This document shows, piece after piece, positions 17,489 to 25,897 of a DNA stretch of 64,000 nucleotides. Within the stretch, counting starts at the first letter, position 1. Every line of letters starts with the position of its first letter. Position numbers and translations under genes: made by a program. The notes under the pieces were generated by a model that saw nothing but the letters and a program-made list of their open reading frames with translations, was not told the DNA's origin and ran no database searches. Location of the stretch: positions 682,001 through 746,000 of the forward strand of contig OY829383.1 of the NCBI GenBank assembly GCA_963691835.1. Reading direction: 5' to 3'. Source of the stretch: G963691835 sp963691835. Its GTDB lineage: Bacteria; Pseudomonadota; Alphaproteobacteria; Thalassobaculales; Thalassobaculaceae.

Positions 17489-18577
17489 ATGACAGACCCC
17501 CTGGCCCCCTCGCCCGACGCTTCGACCGTGCCGCCGGAGGCGGTCCGCCGCGTCCATCTCGGCGAGAACGCGGCGGCACCCGTGGTGGTGGAGGTGACCC
17601 GCGGCACTATGGTGGAGAGCCTGCATCGGGTCTCAATCGCGGTGGTCGACAGTGATGGCAAGGCGGTCCACGCGCTGGGGGCGATCGACCGGCCGATCTA
17701 CGGCCGCTCCGCCATCAAGCCGCTTCAGGCGCTGCAGGTGATCGAGACCGGGGCGGCGGACGCCTTCGAGCTTGGAGCCGACGAGATCACGCTGTGCTGT
17801 GCCTCCCACAAGGGGGAAGCGATGCATACGGACCGGGTCGCCGCGTGGCTCGGGCGGCTGGGGCTGTCGGTCGACGATCTGGAATGCGGGCCGCAGATCC
17901 CCTACCACGACGGCTCGGCCCACGCGATGCTCGCCCGGGGGGAGACGCCGGGCCGGGCGCACAACAATTGCTCCGGCAAGCACTCGGGCATGCTGACCTC
18001 CGTCATGCATATGGGGGAGACGGTGAAGGGCTATCTCTCCCCCGATCACCCGGTCCAGCAACGGTGTGTGGCGATCGTCGAGGAGATGGCGGGGGAGAGC
18101 TTCGCCGACACGGCCCGCGGCATCGACGGCTGCGGCATCCCGGTCTTCGGCTCTTCCATCCGGTCGCTGGCCTATGCGATGGCGCGGCTGGCCGATCCGA
18201 AGGGGATGTCCGACACGCGGAAGGCGGCGTGCGGCCGGATCATCGCCTCATGCGCGGAGTTTCCGCTGCTGATTTCGGGCACCGGCTCCTTCAACAGTGC
18301 GGTCCTGGCGGAGACGGGGACGCGGGTGCTGCTGAAGGGCGGAGCAGAGGGTGTATATACCGCCGCGATCCCGGAACTCGGCCTCGGCGTATGCCTCAAG
18401 GCGGATGACGGTGCGGGACGCGGGGCCGAGGCGGCGATGCTCTGGACCCTGCAGCAATTGGGCGTGGTGGACGAAGCGATGACCGCCCGGATCGAGGCGA
18501 CGGCAAGCCCCGTGGTCCGGAACTGGGCGGGAACCTTCGTGGGCACCATCCGCCCCTCCGCCGACCTCGCGTTCTAG
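17489..18577 (+). CDS. L-asparaginase, Rhizobium etli AnsA (class 3) type
   Basis: 362 residues from ATG 17489; the longer frame to 17066 is antisense to the RNA methyltransferase. It carries the residues reported for the R. etli thermolabile enzyme: S-x-x-K in GRSAIKPLQ, the second Ser in CASHKGE, the zinc-site Cys and Lys in NNCSGKHSG, another Cys in DGCGIP, and the distal Lys in LKADDGAGR. It hydrolyses L-asparagine to aspartate and ammonia in the cytoplasm and is structurally unrelated to the E. coli asparaginases. It is divergent from the SpoU gene (69 bases between starts) and 19 bases before a methyltransferase gene. Confidence 0.92.
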   Translation: MTDPLAPSPDASTVPPEAVRRVHLGENAAAPVVVEVTRGTMVESLHRVSIAVVDSDGKAVHALGAIDRPIYGRSAIKPLQALQVIETGAADAFELGADEITLCCASHKGEAMHTDRVAAWLGRLGLSVDDLECGPQIPYHDGSAHAMLARGETPGRAHNNCSGKHSGMLTSVMHMGETVKGYLSPDHPVQQRCVAIVEEMAGESFADTARGIDGCGIPVFGSSIRSLAYAMARLADPKGMSDTRKAACGRIIASCAEFPLLISGTGSFNSAVLAETGTRVLLKGGAEGVYTAAIPELGLGVCLKADDGAGRGAEAAMLWTLQQLGVVDEAMTARIEATASPVVRNWAGTFVGTIRPSADLAF

Positions 18578-18596
18578 CCGGGCGGGCGGCGCGGCC

Positions 18597-19910
18597 TTGA
18601 CGGACAGGACGACCGACGACGCGGTCCGGGACCAGTACGAGCACTGGCCCTACCCCGCGCGCGACCCCAGGGATGAGGCGGCGCGCCTGATCTCCGGCTC
18701 CCCGAGCCATCTGTTGGAGATCGAGCACTATGTCTTCGCCGGGCGCCGGGACCGGTCCGCCCCCTTCCACGCGCTGGTGGCGGGTGGCGGGACCGGGGAC
18801 GCCACGGTGATGCTGGCCCAGCATCTGGCCGATGCGGCTGCCGACTACCCCGATACAGGACCGTGGTCTGTCACTTATCTGGACCTATCCGACGCCTCCC
18901 GCCGGATCGCTGAGGCGCGGATCGTGGCACGGGGCCTCAGCCCCCATGTGCGGTTCGTACAGGGGGAGATTGAGGCGGTCGGAGACCTTGCCCCAGGTCC
19001 GTACGACTACATCGACTGCTGCGGCGTCCTCCACCATCTGGCGGACCCGGCGACAGGTCTCAGGGCCCTGGCGGCACAATTGGCGCCGGGCGGCGGGATG
19101 GGCCTGATGGTCTACGGCACCCTTGGACGGACGGGGGTCTACCACCTGCAAGACGCGATGGGCGTGCTGGCGGACGACGCCGAGGATGGGGAGCGGCTCC
19201 GGCTGATGAAACGGCTCCTGAAGGACCTGCCACGCACCAATTGGCTGAAGCGGAACCCCTTTGTCGGCGATCACTTCCAGGGCGGGGATGCGGGGATCTT
19301 CGACCTGCTGCTGCACCGGCGGGACCGCTCCTACCGGGTCGGCGAGGTGTTTGATCTGCTGGCCTCGGCCGGGCTGTCGCCGCTCACGATGATCGAGCCT
19401 GCGCGGTACGATCCGGCCACCTACCTCTCCGACCCGGCATTGCTGAAGGCCGCCCGCGCGCAGCCGACGGCGGACCAGGCCGCGCTGGCGGAGCTTCTGT
19501 CAGGCGCGATGACCAAGCACATCGTCTACGCGGCACCCACCTCGGAAGGAGAACGGGGACCAGCGGACATAGCCGGGCTCGGCGACGTCCTCGCCTTCCG
19601 GGATCTGGATCCGGAGACGGTGGCGCAAGGCCTGAAGCCCAACGGCAAGCTAGAGGTGGAGATCGGCGGCGTTCCCTTCACCGCCCCCCTGCCGTCTTTG
19701 GTCCGAGGCATCGCCCGGCGGCTGGACGGCAAAAGAGCTCTCGGCGATGTGCTCCAAGCCATTCGTACTGAAGATGGTGCCAAGATCGACGAGGCCGCCT
19801 TCCTTGATCAGACCCGGACACTGATGGCCGCCTTCGGCCCCATCAACCGGCTGCTGATACGGCGGGCTGATCCTGTGGCCACGGCTCCAGATCGTCGAGA
19901 TCCACACTGA
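18597..19910 (+). CDS. SAM methyltransferase of the QYExxPYP type with C-terminal extension
   Basis: 437 residues, probably starting at TTG 18597. A characteristic N-terminal motif DQYEHWPYPARDP (residues 12-24) precedes the Rossmann domain: VAGGGTGDAT (about 61-70), YLDLSDAS, and GVLHHLADP (about 143-151). The C-terminal 170 residues contain a region (ETVAQGLKPNGKLEVEIGG and a DGKRALGDVLQAI block) that resembles a winged-helix or PqqD-like modifier seen behind such enzymes. The same N-terminal motif and GVLHHM block occur in the TPR-methyltransferase at 28130-30025, so these are paralogues. Substrate unknown; a protein or peptide target is possible. Its 3' end overlaps the convergent antitoxin gene by 68 bases. 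Confidence 0.82.
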   Translation: MTDRTTDDAVRDQYEHWPYPARDPRDEAARLISGSPSHLLEIEHYVFAGRRDRSAPFHALVAGGGTGDATVMLAQHLADAAADYPDTGPWSVTYLDLSDASRRIAEARIVARGLSPHVRFVQGEIEAVGDLAPGPYDYIDCCGVLHHLADPATGLRALAAQLAPGGGMGLMVYGTLGRTGVYHLQDAMGVLADDAEDGERLRLMKRLLKDLPRTNWLKRNPFVGDHFQGGDAGIFDLLLHRRDRSYRVGEVFDLLASAGLSPLTMIEPARYDPATYLSDPALLKAARAQPTADQAALAELLSGAMTKHIVYAAPTSEGERGPADIAGLGDVLAFRDLDPETVAQGLKPNGKLEVEIGGVPFTAPLPSLVRGIARRLDGKRALGDVLQAIRTEDGAKIDEAAFLDQTRTLMAAFGPINRLLIRRADPVATAPDRRDPH

Positions 19911-20244
19911 GTGTCTTGGCAATCCTGCGACGGAGTTCAATCCCACCCGCACGGCGCCCGGCTTCCACGTTGGAGATATGTTTCCGATCGACACCAACCT
20001 GCTCGCCCAGCTCTGCCTGCGTGATGCCGCGATACTCTCGAAAAACCTTAATGGGACTGACCCCGTCGGCCAGCCGGTTTACCACGTCGCCCGGGAACGC
20101 CTCCCCGCCGTCCTCCATGGCGAGGTCCATTGAGGCATCGTCGGCGATCGCCTCCATCCGGTGCCATAGCGCGATTGGAAGAACCGCATGGGTTAGAGTC
20201 CCGTTCTCGTCGAAAAGATAGGTGACGTCGGTCTTCTCACTCAT
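19843..20244 (-). CDS. XRE/HTH antitoxin of a toxin-first TA pair
   Basis: 133 residues from ATG 20244, preferred to TTG 20247 because AGGAG lies six bases upstream. The N-terminal half (VTYLFDENGTLTHAVLP...) is a RelB/Phd-like or dimerisation segment; the C-terminal half is a Cro/CI-type HTH, with GITQAELGEQVGVDRKHISNVEAG as the recognisable helices 2-3 (shown as ITQAELGEQVGV and RKHISNVEAG). It lies 9 bases after the RelE-like toxin stop on the same strand, the toxin-first order of HigBA/MqsRA-like pairs. It should neutralise the toxin and repress the operon. Its 3' end overlaps the convergent methyltransferase gene. Confidence 0.85.
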   Translation of the reverse strand: MSEKTDVTYLFDENGTLTHAVLPIALWHRMEAIADDASMDLAMEDGGEAFPGDVVNRLADGVSPIKVFREYRGITQAELGEQVGVDRKHISNVEAGRRAGGIELRRRIAKTLSVDLDDLEPWPQDQPAVSAAG

Positions 20245-20253
20245 CAATCACTC

Positions 20254-20505
20254 CTAATCGCCTCCCGGTTTGTAGGCTTGGCCTCGCCGGGCGATATCCA
20301 TGACCTCGACAACACCGTTCTTGCGCCGAACGAAGATTTTCCAGTCGCCCACTCTGATACGCTCGCCTTCACGACCCTTAAGGCTCTTGCAGTCAACCGG
20401 CTTACCCAAAGCGTAGTGTTGGATCGCTTCCAGGACCCGATTGCGATCGTGATTCCGCAATCGGGCTAGGCTTCTTTGCGCCAGACGTTTGTAAATCACT
20501 TCCAA
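20254..20505 (-). CDS. RelE/ParE superfamily toxin
   Basis: 83 residues, starting at TTG 20505 (a GTG two codons inside is the other choice). The layout is that of RelE-like toxins: an N-terminal helix pair (YKRLAQRSLARLRNHDRNRVLEAI), KPVDCKSLKGREGERIRVGDWKIFV (beta-2/3 with Arg residues, given here as SLKGREGERIRVGDWKIFV) and a final strand VEVMDIARRGQAY. RelE enzymes cleave mRNA in the ribosomal A site; ParE members poison gyrase. The basic residues and terminal Tyr favour a RelE/HigB nuclease, but this is inference. It is cotranscribed with the XRE antitoxin downstream. Confidence 0.85.
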   Translation of the reverse strand: MEVIYKRLAQRSLARLRNHDRNRVLEAIQHYALGKPVDCKSLKGREGERIRVGDWKIFVRRKNGVVEVMDIARRGQAYKPGGD

Positions 20506-20801
20506 GGAAACTGTCTATCAAATTGGGACCTCGGTCGCTCAAAAAGAACGACATTAGATCCTACAAATTAAATCTATAAGTGCATATCATGCGGATGACA
20601 TCACAAATCCCCATTCCACTCAAACACTCTCGAATGGGGAATCTTCCGCGGTCCTCGGTTTTTGGACCTGCACAGTCAAAGATCATGCTGATGACGCAGG
20701 GCGAGCTTGCCCTATCAGAATCACTCAACGCAGCTTCTCAGGCGGCAAGGCCATTCGAGCTCATATCAGAGTTTCAGGCAGTTCAGCCTTGTGTTGCTTC
20801 C

Positions 20802-21803
20802 TTACTCCCCGGGCGCCAGTCCGGCGCGGCCCGAGCCTCCGTTGGAGGTTCGGGACTTGATGGCGTCGAGGGCGGTGCCAAGGATGCCCTTCGGCATGAA
20901 GATGATGAACAGCACCAAGAGGATTCCGTAGATCGCGTTGTCGAGGCCGACCAGGGATGTGCCGATCTGTACCCGTAGGGTTTCCGCCAGAAGGATCGTG
21001 AAGATCGCCCCGAACGTCGGCCCGTACATGGTGTAGAGGCCGCCCGCCACCACCGCGAAGACGATCTGTAGCGAGATACCGATACCGCCCACCACATCCG
21101 GTGCGATAAAGAGCTGGTATTGACAGTAAAGAACACCGCCGAGGGCTGTCATCACGGCGCTGATCACCGTCACAGTCAGTTTGGTGCGGGTCACGTAGAT
21201 CCCGGACGAGGCCGCGGCGTCTTCATCCTCGGAGATCGCTTCGAGGGCATAGCGGATCATGGATCTGTCCACGGCGCGCCAGATCAGGAGCCCGGCGACC
21301 CACGCCAGGACCGCAACCACCAGGAAGGTCTCCTTATCCCCGGCCTGCAGCGCGTAGAGAGAGGAGCCGCCGCCCTCCACCCGTTCCGGCGTGTAGCCGA
21401 GGGAGCCGCCGGTCACATCCCGGGTCGCCATGATGATCTGCCGGACGATCTCGCTCAGCGCCAGGGTTACCAGCGCGAAGTAGTGACCGACGATCCTGAA
21501 GTTGAAGCACGGGTAGCCGATCAGAAGCGCCACCACGCCCGCCACGACCAGCGAGATCGGAATGCCAATCCAAGGCGTCAACCCGTAGTAGTTCCAAAGC
21601 AAGGCCGTGACATAGGCGCCAATGCTCATGAAGGCGCCATGGCCCAGCGAGACGAGGCCGAAACGGCCCATCATTGACCAGCCCGTATAGATGAAGGACC
21701 AGATCAGGATCAGGATCAGCACGTGCAGATGGTACTGCGCGATGCCCATGATCGGCGTTGACAGAACGATCGCACCGAAGATGAAGGGAAGAAACCGTTG
21801 CAT
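20802..21803 (-). CDS. livM: Branched-chain amino acid-type ABC transporter permease
   Basis: 333 residues with eight to nine hydrophobic segments. The conserved LivM blocks are present: SLGHGAFMSIGAYVTALL, YFALVTLALSEIVRQI and SRMIRYALEAISEDEDAA (EAA-type contact region, followed by SSGIYVTRTKL), then GGVLYCQYQLFIAPD. It forms the inner-membrane channel with LivH. The ATG is 3 bases after the livH stop, and the gene is the last of the five-gene operon. The C-terminus is a flexible NGGSGRAGLAPGE tail. Substrate class (amino acids, amides, urea or other) is not fixed by the permease. Confidence 0.94.
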   Translation of the reverse strand: MQRFLPFIFGAIVLSTPIMGIAQYHLHVLILILIWSFIYTGWSMMGRFGLVSLGHGAFMSIGAYVTALLWNYYGLTPWIGIPISLVVAGVVALLIGYPCFNFRIVGHYFALVTLALSEIVRQIIMATRDVTGGSLGYTPERVEGGGSSLYALQAGDKETFLVVAVLAWVAGLLIWRAVDRSMIRYALEAISEDEDAAASSGIYVTRTKLTVTVISAVMTALGGVLYCQYQLFIAPDVVGGIGISLQIVFAVVAGGLYTMYGPTFGAIFTILLAETLRVQIGTSLVGLDNAIYGILLVLFIIFMPKGILGTALDAIKSRTSNGGSGRAGLAPGE

Positions 21804-21806
21804 GAC

Positions 21807-22673
21807 TTACTTCCCTCCCAACAGGCCTTGGGGGCGGATGAACATCATCACGATGAAGAAGACAAAGGCGTAGACGTAGCCCCATTCGAGTTCACTGTAG
21901 AGCCCGCCAACATTGATAATCAGGCTCAAGATGAACGCGGCGATGAACCCGCCGACCATGTTGCCAAGCCCACCCAGCACGCAAATCACGAAGGTAATCG
22001 GCCCGAAGCTCAACCCGACGAAGGGATGCACGTCGTACTGAAGGGCCAGAAGCACCGCCGCCAGGCCTGCGAGGCCGCCGCCGATGGCAGAGGTGGCGAG
22101 ATAGACCTTCTTCTGATCCACCCCCATCAGCACCATGATCTCGCGGTCCTGGGAGATGGCCCGGATGGCGGTGCCGATGTAGGTCCGGCTCAGGAAGATG
22201 TAGAGGGCGATGATGCCAACCAGCGCCATGCCGAACGCGATCAGGCGGGAATAGCTGAAGTACATCTCCGCGAATTCAAGAACCGGAAGCCGGATACCAA
22301 CGTTCTTGAACTCGATGCCCCAGAGCAGCGTCGCCGTACTTTGGAAGAAGAACAGGAGGCCGCCGGTCGCCAGAAGCTGGTTGATCGGCGGCTGATCGAG
22401 AATTCTCTCGATCACCAGGAAATGGACCGCCATGCCCAGAACGGCGACGACCCCGATCGCGGCAACAGCCGACACCAGGATCGGGAGGTCGTAATATCCG
22501 GTCAGCCAATAGACCGTGTACATCCCGAACATCACGAGTTCGGCGTAACAGATCCAAACCACGTCAACGACGCCGAAGATCAGGTTCAGCCCCAGCGCCA
22601 ACAAGGCAAGAACCCCGGCGAAGAGAATGCCGTTGATGATCGCTTCCAACAGGAAGATGTCGAAGATTTCCAT
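21807..22673 (-). CDS. livH: Branched-chain amino acid-type ABC transporter permease
   Basis: 288 residues. It starts MEIFDIFLLEAIINGILFAGVLALLALGLNLIFGV, a typical LivH opening (multiple helices, G-L-N-L-I-FG), and carries GTAIRAISQDREIMVLMGV as the EAA-like cytoplasmic loop and GLAGLAAVLLALQYDVHPFVG after it. It pairs with LivM in the inner membrane. It lies 17 bases after the livF stop. Confidence 0.94.
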   Translation of the reverse strand: MEIFDIFLLEAIINGILFAGVLALLALGLNLIFGVVDVVWICYAELVMFGMYTVYWLTGYYDLPILVSAVAAIGVVAVLGMAVHFLVIERILDQPPINQLLATGGLLFFFQSTATLLWGIEFKNVGIRLPVLEFAEMYFSYSRLIAFGMALVGIIALYIFLSRTYIGTAIRAISQDREIMVLMGVDQKKVYLATSAIGGGLAGLAAVLLALQYDVHPFVGLSFGPITFVICVLGGLGNMVGGFIAAFILSLIINVGGLYSELEWGYVYAFVFFIVMMFIRPQGLLGGK

Positions 22674-22690
22674 CGCCCGTCCCTCTCCCG

Positions 22691-23413
22691 TCAGAGTCCC
22701 ATGTACGCCTTGCGGATCGTCTCGCTCTCGCGCAGATCCGCGGCGTCACCGCTGTCCACAATGGTCCCGGCCTCAAGCAGATACGCCCGGTCAACGACCT
22801 GAAGGACCTGTTCAACGTTCTGCTCAACGATCAGAACCGTGTAGCCGCGTTCCCGGATGTTCCGGACGAGGTCGAAGACCTGCTGGACCACGACGGGCGC
22901 CAGTCCGGCCGAAGGCTCATCCATCAGAAGGATCTTCGGTCCCGACATCAACGCCCGGCCGATCGCGCACATCTGCTGCTCACCGCCGGACATGGTCCCG
23001 GCGAGCTGACCACGCCTTTCTTTCATCCGGGGGAATAGCGAGTAGACGAACTCAAGCTGCTCGGCCGCTTTGGCCCGGGCGCCCGGGTGGAAGGCACCGA
23101 GCTTGAGGTTGTCCTCCACGGTCATACGCGGGAAAAGGCGACGGTTCTCCGGCACATGTGCGATTCCCAGCTCGACGATCTGATGCGGCTTCACCGAGGT
23201 GAGCGAGCGCCCCTCCATGGACAGAGCGCCGCCCTTCGGCGGAATCATGCCTGAGATCACACGCATCAGTGTCGACTTGCCCGCTCCGTTCGGTCCGATC
23301 ACACCGACGGCCTCGCCGAAGCGGACTTCTAGCGAGATGTCAAAGAGTGCCTGAAAGCTTCCGTACCCGGCGTTGACGCCGTCGAGAGCCAACATTTGCT
23401 GTGCGTCGGTCAC
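22691..23413 (-). CDS. livF: ABC transporter ATP-binding protein
   Basis: 240 residues from GTG 23413, which has a GGAGG-type site and gives a normal LivF length; the frame extends to 23542 but that part overlaps livG and is Arg-rich shadow. Walker A GPNGAGKST, Q-loop region, signature MSGGEQQM and Walker B ILLMDEPSAGL are complete. It is one of the two ATPases that power the LivHM permease. Spacing to the livG stop is 34 bases and to livH 17 bases. Confidence 0.94.
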   Translation of the reverse strand: MTDAQQMLALDGVNAGYGSFQALFDISLEVRFGEAVGVIGPNGAGKSTLMRVISGMIPPKGGALSMEGRSLTSVKPHQIVELGIAHVPENRRLFPRMTVEDNLKLGAFHPGARAKAAEQLEFVYSLFPRMKERRGQLAGTMSGGEQQMCAIGRALMSGPKILLMDEPSAGLAPVVVQQVFDLVRNIRERGYTVLIVEQNVEQVLQVVDRAYLLEAGTIVDSGDAADLRESETIRKAYMGL

Positions 23414-23447
23414 CGCTCCGCCTCCCCCCGTCGATCGGCGCGGCACC

Positions 23448-24248
23448 TCATGCGCCGGCCCCCGCCTCGCTGCTGGCGGCCGCCTGTCCGCCCGCAGCCG
23501 TCGCCTGCGCCTGGCTCGACGCGCTTCCCAGATAGACCTCAATCACCTTTGGATCGTGCGCCACTTCTACCGGCAGCCCCTCGGAGATCTTCTCACCGTG
23601 GTCAAGTACCATGACCCGGTCCACGACCCGCATCAGCACGCCCATGATGTGCTCCACCCAGATGATGGTGATGCCCATCTCCGATCGGACGCGCTCCAGC
23701 ATGTCGGCGGCCTGGTCCATCTCCTTGTCGTCCAGCCCGCCAAGGCTCTCATCCGCGAGCAGCAACTCGGGCCCGGTCGCCAAGGCACGGGCCAACTCCA
23801 GCTTCTTGAGCCCGGCCGCCCCCAACGTGTCGACCGTGGCCTCCGGATTCTTTGGCAACCCGACGAGATCCAGCGCCCGCTCGGCCGCATTCCAGGCTTC
23901 CGACCGCGATCCCAGGCCGTCCTGACCGAAGAAACCGGCCACCACCACGTTCTCCAGGATCGACAGACGCCGGAAGGGGCGCGGGATCTGGAAGGTGCGG
24001 CCGATACCGAGGTGGCAGATCTGGTTTGGCAGCAACCCGCCGACTTCCCTGCCCTGGTATTTGATATGACCTTCTGACGGCTTGTGGGTGCCGGAGATCA
24101 TGTTGAAGATCGTGCTCTTCCCCGATCCGTTCGGGCCGATCAGACCGAGGATCTCACCCCGGTCGACCGAGAAAGACACTTTGTTCACTGCCGTGAAGCC
24201 GCCGAACCGCTTCGTCAGCGCCTCGACGCTGAGGATGGTATCCGCCAT
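23448..24248 (-). CDS. livG: ABC transporter ATP-binding protein
   Basis: 266 residues. Walker A GPNGSGKST is normal. The signature region reads TLGAAGLKKLELARAL instead of an LSGGQ/LSYGQ form, and Walker B is LLLADESLGGL with Ser in place of the usual Pro after Asp-Glu. The same kind of altered signature (L-x-x-A-x-x-K-x-LELARAL) is known in a LivG subfamily, so I do not take it as damage. The last 30 residues are Ala/Gly/Gln-rich and probably disordered. It lies 83 bases downstream of the binding-protein gene. Confidence 0.93.
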   Translation of the reverse strand: MADTILSVEALTKRFGGFTAVNKVSFSVDRGEILGLIGPNGSGKSTIFNMISGTHKPSEGHIKYQGREVGGLLPNQICHLGIGRTFQIPRPFRRLSILENVVVAGFFGQDGLGSRSEAWNAAERALDLVGLPKNPEATVDTLGAAGLKKLELARALATGPELLLADESLGGLDDKEMDQAADMLERVRSEMGITIIWVEHIMGVLMRVVDRVMVLDHGEKISEGLPVEVAHDPKVIEVYLGSASSQAQATAAGGQAAASSEAGAGA

Positions 24249-24331
24249 GTCTCGCTATCCCCGATAAGGCGTGGGAAAGAGGAAGTGCGCCCGGGGCCGA
24301 ACACCGTCCGGCCCCGTGGCGTGTCGTTCGC

Positions 24332-25648
24332 TTACTTTGCGTAAGGCGAGGTGTCGGGCAGCGGCAGGACCGGATCAGCGGTCTGCAGCGCCCGCGGCCA
24401 TGCGATCTTCACATCGCCGCCGACATACTGAGTGACAACCGGGAACGCGCGATCGTTCTGGCCGGCCATCTTGTGACCTGGCGGGTTGAACTTCACGCCG
24501 TAGCCCATCAGCGTGCCGCCAGTCTGGACGTCGGTCTCAAGAGCCGCCTGACGCAGTGCGTCGGAAGTGATTCCGCCGTACTTCTTGATGGCGCGCGGCA
24601 GCACGTTCGTGAAGAACAGGTAGGAGTTGCTCGCCGCCATGCCGACATGGGCCGAGATCGCCTTCGGGTTCGTGCCCGGGTTTTCCGCCAGATACTTCTC
24701 CTGAACGACCTTAGTCACCTCACCGAGGCCCGAGTCCAGCGTCGTCGGATCGATCAGGAAGATCGAGACCGGGTCGACGTTGAAGATGTAGTCGGCATCG
24801 TCGCCCGCGGCTTCGTAGAGCTTGGCAGGAACGCCGTATCCGGCACCGTGGCCAATCAGCGCCTTCCACCGAAGGCCGAGTTCGCGGGACTGCCGCAGGA
24901 ACAGCGAGATGTCAGGATTGTAACCGGTGTGAAGAATGACGTCGGCGCGGGACCGCTTCAACTTGGTCACGAGAGAGGAAAGATCAGGCGCGGTGGCCGC
25001 ATACCCCTCTTTCAGCACGATGTTCATCCCATGCTGCTTCGCACCTTCTTCGTTGCCGGCGGCGACGCCGCTGCCATAGGGGCCGTCCTCATGGATAATC
25101 GCGACTTTCAGATCTCCCGGCTCGATCCCAAGCCGCTCCGTGGCGTAATCCGCCAGGAAGTTGGGAGATGCGAGCCCAAAGGTTCCGCCATGGGGTTGTG
25201 GCCGGAAAACGTATTGGAGATTCCGGTCGCGCAGCACCGCCGGTGAAATGCAGGTGGTGATCCACATGAACTTCTTGAGCTGGTCGACCTTGGCCGAAAC
25301 GGGAACGCACTGGGCGCTCGAGTAGAACCCGAGCAGCATATCGACGTTCTCTTGCTCGATAAGGCGCGTTGCCTCGTTGATGGCCACATCAGGCTTGGAT
25401 TGAGCATCCGCGTAAATCGCGTTGATCTTGTAGCCTTCGACGCCACCGATCTCGTTCATGTGGTCGATGATTGCCTTGGCACCGAATGCCTGCAATGACG
25501 AGCCACCAGCCGCAAGCGGTCCAGTATAGTCGTAGATGACACCGATCTTGATTTCCTTGCCGTGGCCGCCAGCCAAGGCCGTACCAGCGATCGCAGAAGC
25601 AACGAGGGCCCCTGCGGCCGCGACACCGAATAGTCGCCTGCCGATCAT
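24332..25648 (-). CDS. ABC transporter periplasmic substrate-binding protein (Leu/Ile/Val-binding family)
   Basis: 438 residues. The signal peptide MIGRRLFGVAAAGALVASAI ends near ALAGG. The mature part begins EIKIGVIYDYTGPLAAGG and follows the type I periplasmic binding fold (DMLLGFYSSAQCVPVSAKVDQ, then GDLKVAIIHEDGPYGSGVA and LKRSRADVILHTGYNPD). It delivers the ligand to LivHMGF. Ligand is uncertain: this family also binds amides, aromatic acids and urea. It is first in the operon; a minus-strand TTGACA (25744-25739) lies about 90 bases upstream of the start, but its -10 match (CACACT, 18-base spacer) is poor. Confidence 0.93.
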   Translation of the reverse strand: MIGRRLFGVAAAGALVASAIAGTALAGGHGKEIKIGVIYDYTGPLAAGGSSLQAFGAKAIIDHMNEIGGVEGYKINAIYADAQSKPDVAINEATRLIEQENVDMLLGFYSSAQCVPVSAKVDQLKKFMWITTCISPAVLRDRNLQYVFRPQPHGGTFGLASPNFLADYATERLGIEPGDLKVAIIHEDGPYGSGVAAGNEEGAKQHGMNIVLKEGYAATAPDLSSLVTKLKRSRADVILHTGYNPDISLFLRQSRELGLRWKALIGHGAGYGVPAKLYEAAGDDADYIFNVDPVSIFLIDPTTLDSGLGEVTKVVQEKYLAENPGTNPKAISAHVGMAASNSYLFFTNVLPRAIKKYGGITSDALRQAALETDVQTGGTLMGYGVKFNPPGHKMAGQNDRAFPVVTQYVGGDVKIAWPRALQTADPVLPLPDTSPYAK

Positions 25649-25714
25649 TGCATTTCCTCCCTAACGGTTGAATCTATCCACTTTAATGTGGCTATTTTTT
25701 CATTGACCGGCCTT

Positions 25715-25744
25715 AGTGTGATCTTGTTATTCGATTGCTGTCAA
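25715..25744 (-). promoter_or_regulatory. Possible promoter of the liv-type operon
   Basis: A perfect TTGACA on the minus strand (25744-25739) is followed after 18 bases by CACACT (25720-25715), only a half match to TATAAT. The surrounding region is clearly more AT-rich than the genes. It would start transcription about 60 bases before the binding-protein ATG. Confidence 0.25.
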
Positions 25745-25897
25745 CATAAGGGATAGTAGCGACGGTTTAGTGCGGGATTCGCCCTAAACACCTATTTTTT
25801 TTGCCGACTCTTGCCGCCTGCTTGATCCGCCCCAAGCGAAGTGATACGGCACCGCGTTCCCTTGACAGCACCCTTTATCCATACCCCTCGGATCAAC

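Noticed and set aside
20580..20978. 132-residue plus-strand frame next to the TA pair
   Set aside because: Half of it is antisense to livM and no family or ribosome site supports it.
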